5,155 nucleotides of DNA, from NCBI GenBank assembly GCA_035995725.1, contig DASYKE010000101.1:1-5155 (forward strand). Direction: 5' to 3'. A program made the translations under genes and the position numbers. Of the stretch, positions 4,215 through 5,155 are shown in pieces; the first letter of the stretch is position 1, and the number at the start of each line of letters is the position of its first letter. This DNA comes from JAQGLW01 sp035995725 (GTDB taxonomy: Bacteria; Pseudomonadota; Gammaproteobacteria; Burkholderiales; Burkholderiaceae_D). The notes beneath the pieces were generated by a model. That model was not told the DNA's origin. It searched no databases and saw only the letters and a program-made list of their open reading frames with translations.

Positions 4215-4925
4215 CTATCCCTTGACCATCCCCAAATGCTTCGCCGCCTCTCTGATGCTCAAAGGGGAGAGGCGATCGCGCACGTCCTGAAGAAAGCTGC
4301 GAACCGCTTGCGGATCATGCCTGGCATAATCCCGCAAGGCCCAGCCAATAGCCTTGCGGATGAAGAAGTCGGGCTCGGCGGCAAGTTCACTCGCATAGAA
4401 GAATAATCGCGATGCATCGGTCTCGGCACGCCAGCCAAGCTGGTGCAGCATGGCGACGCGCCGGACCCACATGTTCGGGTGTCGCAGCGCGACATCCATT
4501 GTCCGTTGGGCGTGCTGGTCTTGTCCGCGCGCTGTCCTGGTCAGATCTCCCACGACGCCGGCCAGGCCATCCACCGAGTCCCACCATGAGCCCTGCTGCG
4601 TCAGCACCAGCAGATCGTCGACGTGATGCATTGCGAGTGTTTTCCAATTGCGCGCCAACATGTCTATTGCGACATATTGATATTCGCGCTGCGGCAAAAC
4701 CCACAGAGTTCGGGCCAATTCGACCAGCTCATCCGCACCGCACTGCAAGCGCAGCAGCGGCACCGTGGCCGATCGCCGCTGTGGCGTAGCGACTCCGAGG
4801 AATTCGAACCGGCCGCGCATGTACGCTTGCATGGCGACAGCCCTCTGTGCGTCCGCCAGCGGGGCGAGAGCGTCTCGGATCAATTGGGCGAATTGTTGTG
4901 GGGTCACTGCGGGAATTGTTCTCAC
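4215..4925 (-). CDS. AlkD-like DNA alkylation repair enzyme (HEAT-like repeats), about 230-236 aa
   Basis: This resembles AlkD, an all-helical DNA glycosylase that removes N3- and N7-alkylated purines without base flipping and acts on the nucleoid. Seen are AMQAYMRGRFEFLGV (31-45), REYQYVAIDMLARNW (80-94), QGSWWDSVDGLA (111-122), NMWVRRVAM (151-159) and DFFIRKAIGWALRDYAR (186-202). W115, D119, R156 and W195 are likely equivalents of the W109, D113, R148 and W187 described for Bacillus AlkD, judged by spacing. Length is normal. Two in-frame GTG starts exist, 4925-4923 and 4907-4905, six codons apart because of an 18-bp duplication. The second gives VTPQQFAQL, nearer the usual N-terminus, but neither has a strong Shine-Dalgarno sequence. 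The gene converges on the TetR gene with a 33-base gap lacking a clear terminator, and its function is probably unrelated to it. Confidence 0.88.
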   Translation of the reverse strand: MRTIPAVTPQQFAQLIRDALAPLADAQRAVAMQAYMRGRFEFLGVATPQRRSATVPLLRLQCGADELVELARTLWVLPQREYQYVAIDMLARNWKTLAMHHVDDLLVLTQQGSWWDSVDGLAGVVGDLTRTARGQDQHAQRTMDVALRHPNMWVRRVAMLHQLGWRAETDASRLFFYASELAAEPDFFIRKAIGWALRDYARHDPQAVRSFLQDVRDRLSPLSIREAAKHLGMVKG

Positions 4926-4940
4926 TGCGGAAATTGTTCT
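4905..4940 (-). repeat. 18-bp in-frame tandem duplication spanning the AlkD start
   Basis: On the plus strand CACTGCGGGAATTGTTCT (4905-4922) is followed directly by CACTGCGGAAATTGTTCT (4923-4940), 17 of 18 identical. On the minus strand each copy ends in GTG, so the duplication supplies two alternative in-frame start codons. The encoded repeat is RTI(S/P)AV. This is clear in the bases; which GTG is used is unknown. Confidence 0.85.
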
Positions 4941-5008
4941 ATTTTTGGGATCAAGTGTTGCCTTTTGCCGCGCCTGCCTTCGGCGTTGGATGCACAGCGC
5001 AACAAAAA

Positions 5009-5023
5009 ATTGACTCTGACCCT
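5009..5023 (-). repeat. GGGTCAG-type motif, possible end of another RAYT/REP-like element
   Basis: The minus strand reads GGGTCAGAGTCAATT (5023-5009). It shares GGGTCAG with the ends of the 196-bp element, and motifs of this form are, from memory, frequent beside RAYT genes in proteobacteria. No partner copy or transposase remnant is visible nearby, so this may be a solo end, an element continuing outside the window, or chance. Confidence 0.35.
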
Positions 5024-5125
5024 GATACTACTTTATTCCATGAATTCCGCGAAATTCAGTGCGTTTCAGTGGTACATTCTGCACCGCCATTTATACGTCG
5101 TTCGCTATCGGTCTCAAGCTGTCTT

Positions 5126-5142
5126 CCCTTGTCGGACAAGGG
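5126..5142. other. 17-bp inverted repeat near the right edge
   Basis: CCCTTGTC and GACAAGGG flank a single G. As RNA it would fold as a 6-bp stem with a five-base UCGGA loop. On the minus strand it is preceded by TTTTT and not followed by a T run, and on the plus strand it is followed by GCCGGCCTAAAAA. It therefore does not fit a standard terminator in either direction and may be a protein-binding site. Confidence 0.4.
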
Positions 5143-5155
5143 GCCGGCCTAAAAA

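Larger units (their letters stand above)
4941..5155. other. Right-end intergenic sequence, no supported gene
   Basis: Upstream of the AlkD gene no convincing coding frame is seen on either strand. It holds the GGGTCAG-type motif, an imperfect 16-bp palindrome GAATTCCGCGAAATTC (5042-5057, 14 of 16 symmetric), and an inverted repeat CCCTTGTC/GACAAGGG around one base (5126-5142) followed by GGCCGGCC (5142-5149) and AAAAA at the window edge. No clear promoter for the AlkD gene was found. A plus-strand frame open from ATG 5040 to the edge lacks a ribosome binding site. Confidence 0.5.

Noticed and set aside
4765..5152. Plus-strand frames across the AlkD start and right-end intergenic region
   Set aside because: No ribosome binding site, no recognisable motif, and overlap with the well-supported AlkD-like gene on the other strand.
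5040..5155. Plus-strand frame open from ATG 5040 to the window edge
   Set aside because: No Shine-Dalgarno or clear promoter and no recognised family; it cannot be judged without sequence to the right.

Overview
The window reads as a scarred stretch of a moderately GC-rich proteobacterial chromosome. Protein style (the TetR/SDR pair, an AlkD-like protein, an Rcp1-type response regulator) suggests a betaproteobacterium, perhaps Burkholderiales. That is an impression from sequence flavour, not a proven assignment. I see no rRNA, tRNA, CRISPR array or phage genes, and no evidence for a wholly new defence or biosynthetic system. What stands out is several broken or fused genes and short tandem duplications placed at gene starts.

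Left end (1-415): the last codons of a sensor histidine kinase overlap the start of a single-domain response regulator. The regulator's ribosome-binding-site-plus-ATG module is present three times in tandem (51-113). After about 52 codons the regulator is cut off by a 196-bp element (220-415). Near-identical 17-bp inverted ends bound this element, which encodes on the minus strand only the first ~13 and last ~28 codons of a REP-associated tyrosine transposase (RAYT). It looks like an internally deleted, non-autonomous RAYT derivative.

416-973: no confident gene until a 58-residue single-pass membrane protein (602-778, minus). It has a good Shine-Dalgarno sequence, a good sigma70-like promoter and a repeated motif in its leader.

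974-3382 (minus strand): an SDR oxidoreductase, then a 45-codon stub of an acetyl-CoA acetyltransferase (thiolase), then a full-length MATE-family efflux transporter whose ATG overlaps the stub's stop codon (ATGA). The inference is that an ancestral SDR-thiolase operon suffered a deletion that joined the transporter to the SDR promoter and operator.

3383-4181: the divergent intergenic region holds four 13-bp tandem repeats, an AT-rich palindrome cluster and overlapping divergent promoters. It is followed by a TetR-family repressor on the plus strand, which probably controls itself and the SDR/MATE transcript.

4215-5155: a convergent AlkD-like DNA alkylation repair gene (minus) has an 18-bp in-frame duplication across its GTG start. 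About 215 bp of apparently non-coding sequence follows, with a second GGGTCAG-type motif and palindromes.

Functionally, the centre looks like a small TetR-controlled oxidoreductase-plus-drug-efflux unit created by rearrangement. The flanking genes (two-component remnant, alkylation repair) are probably independent of it.
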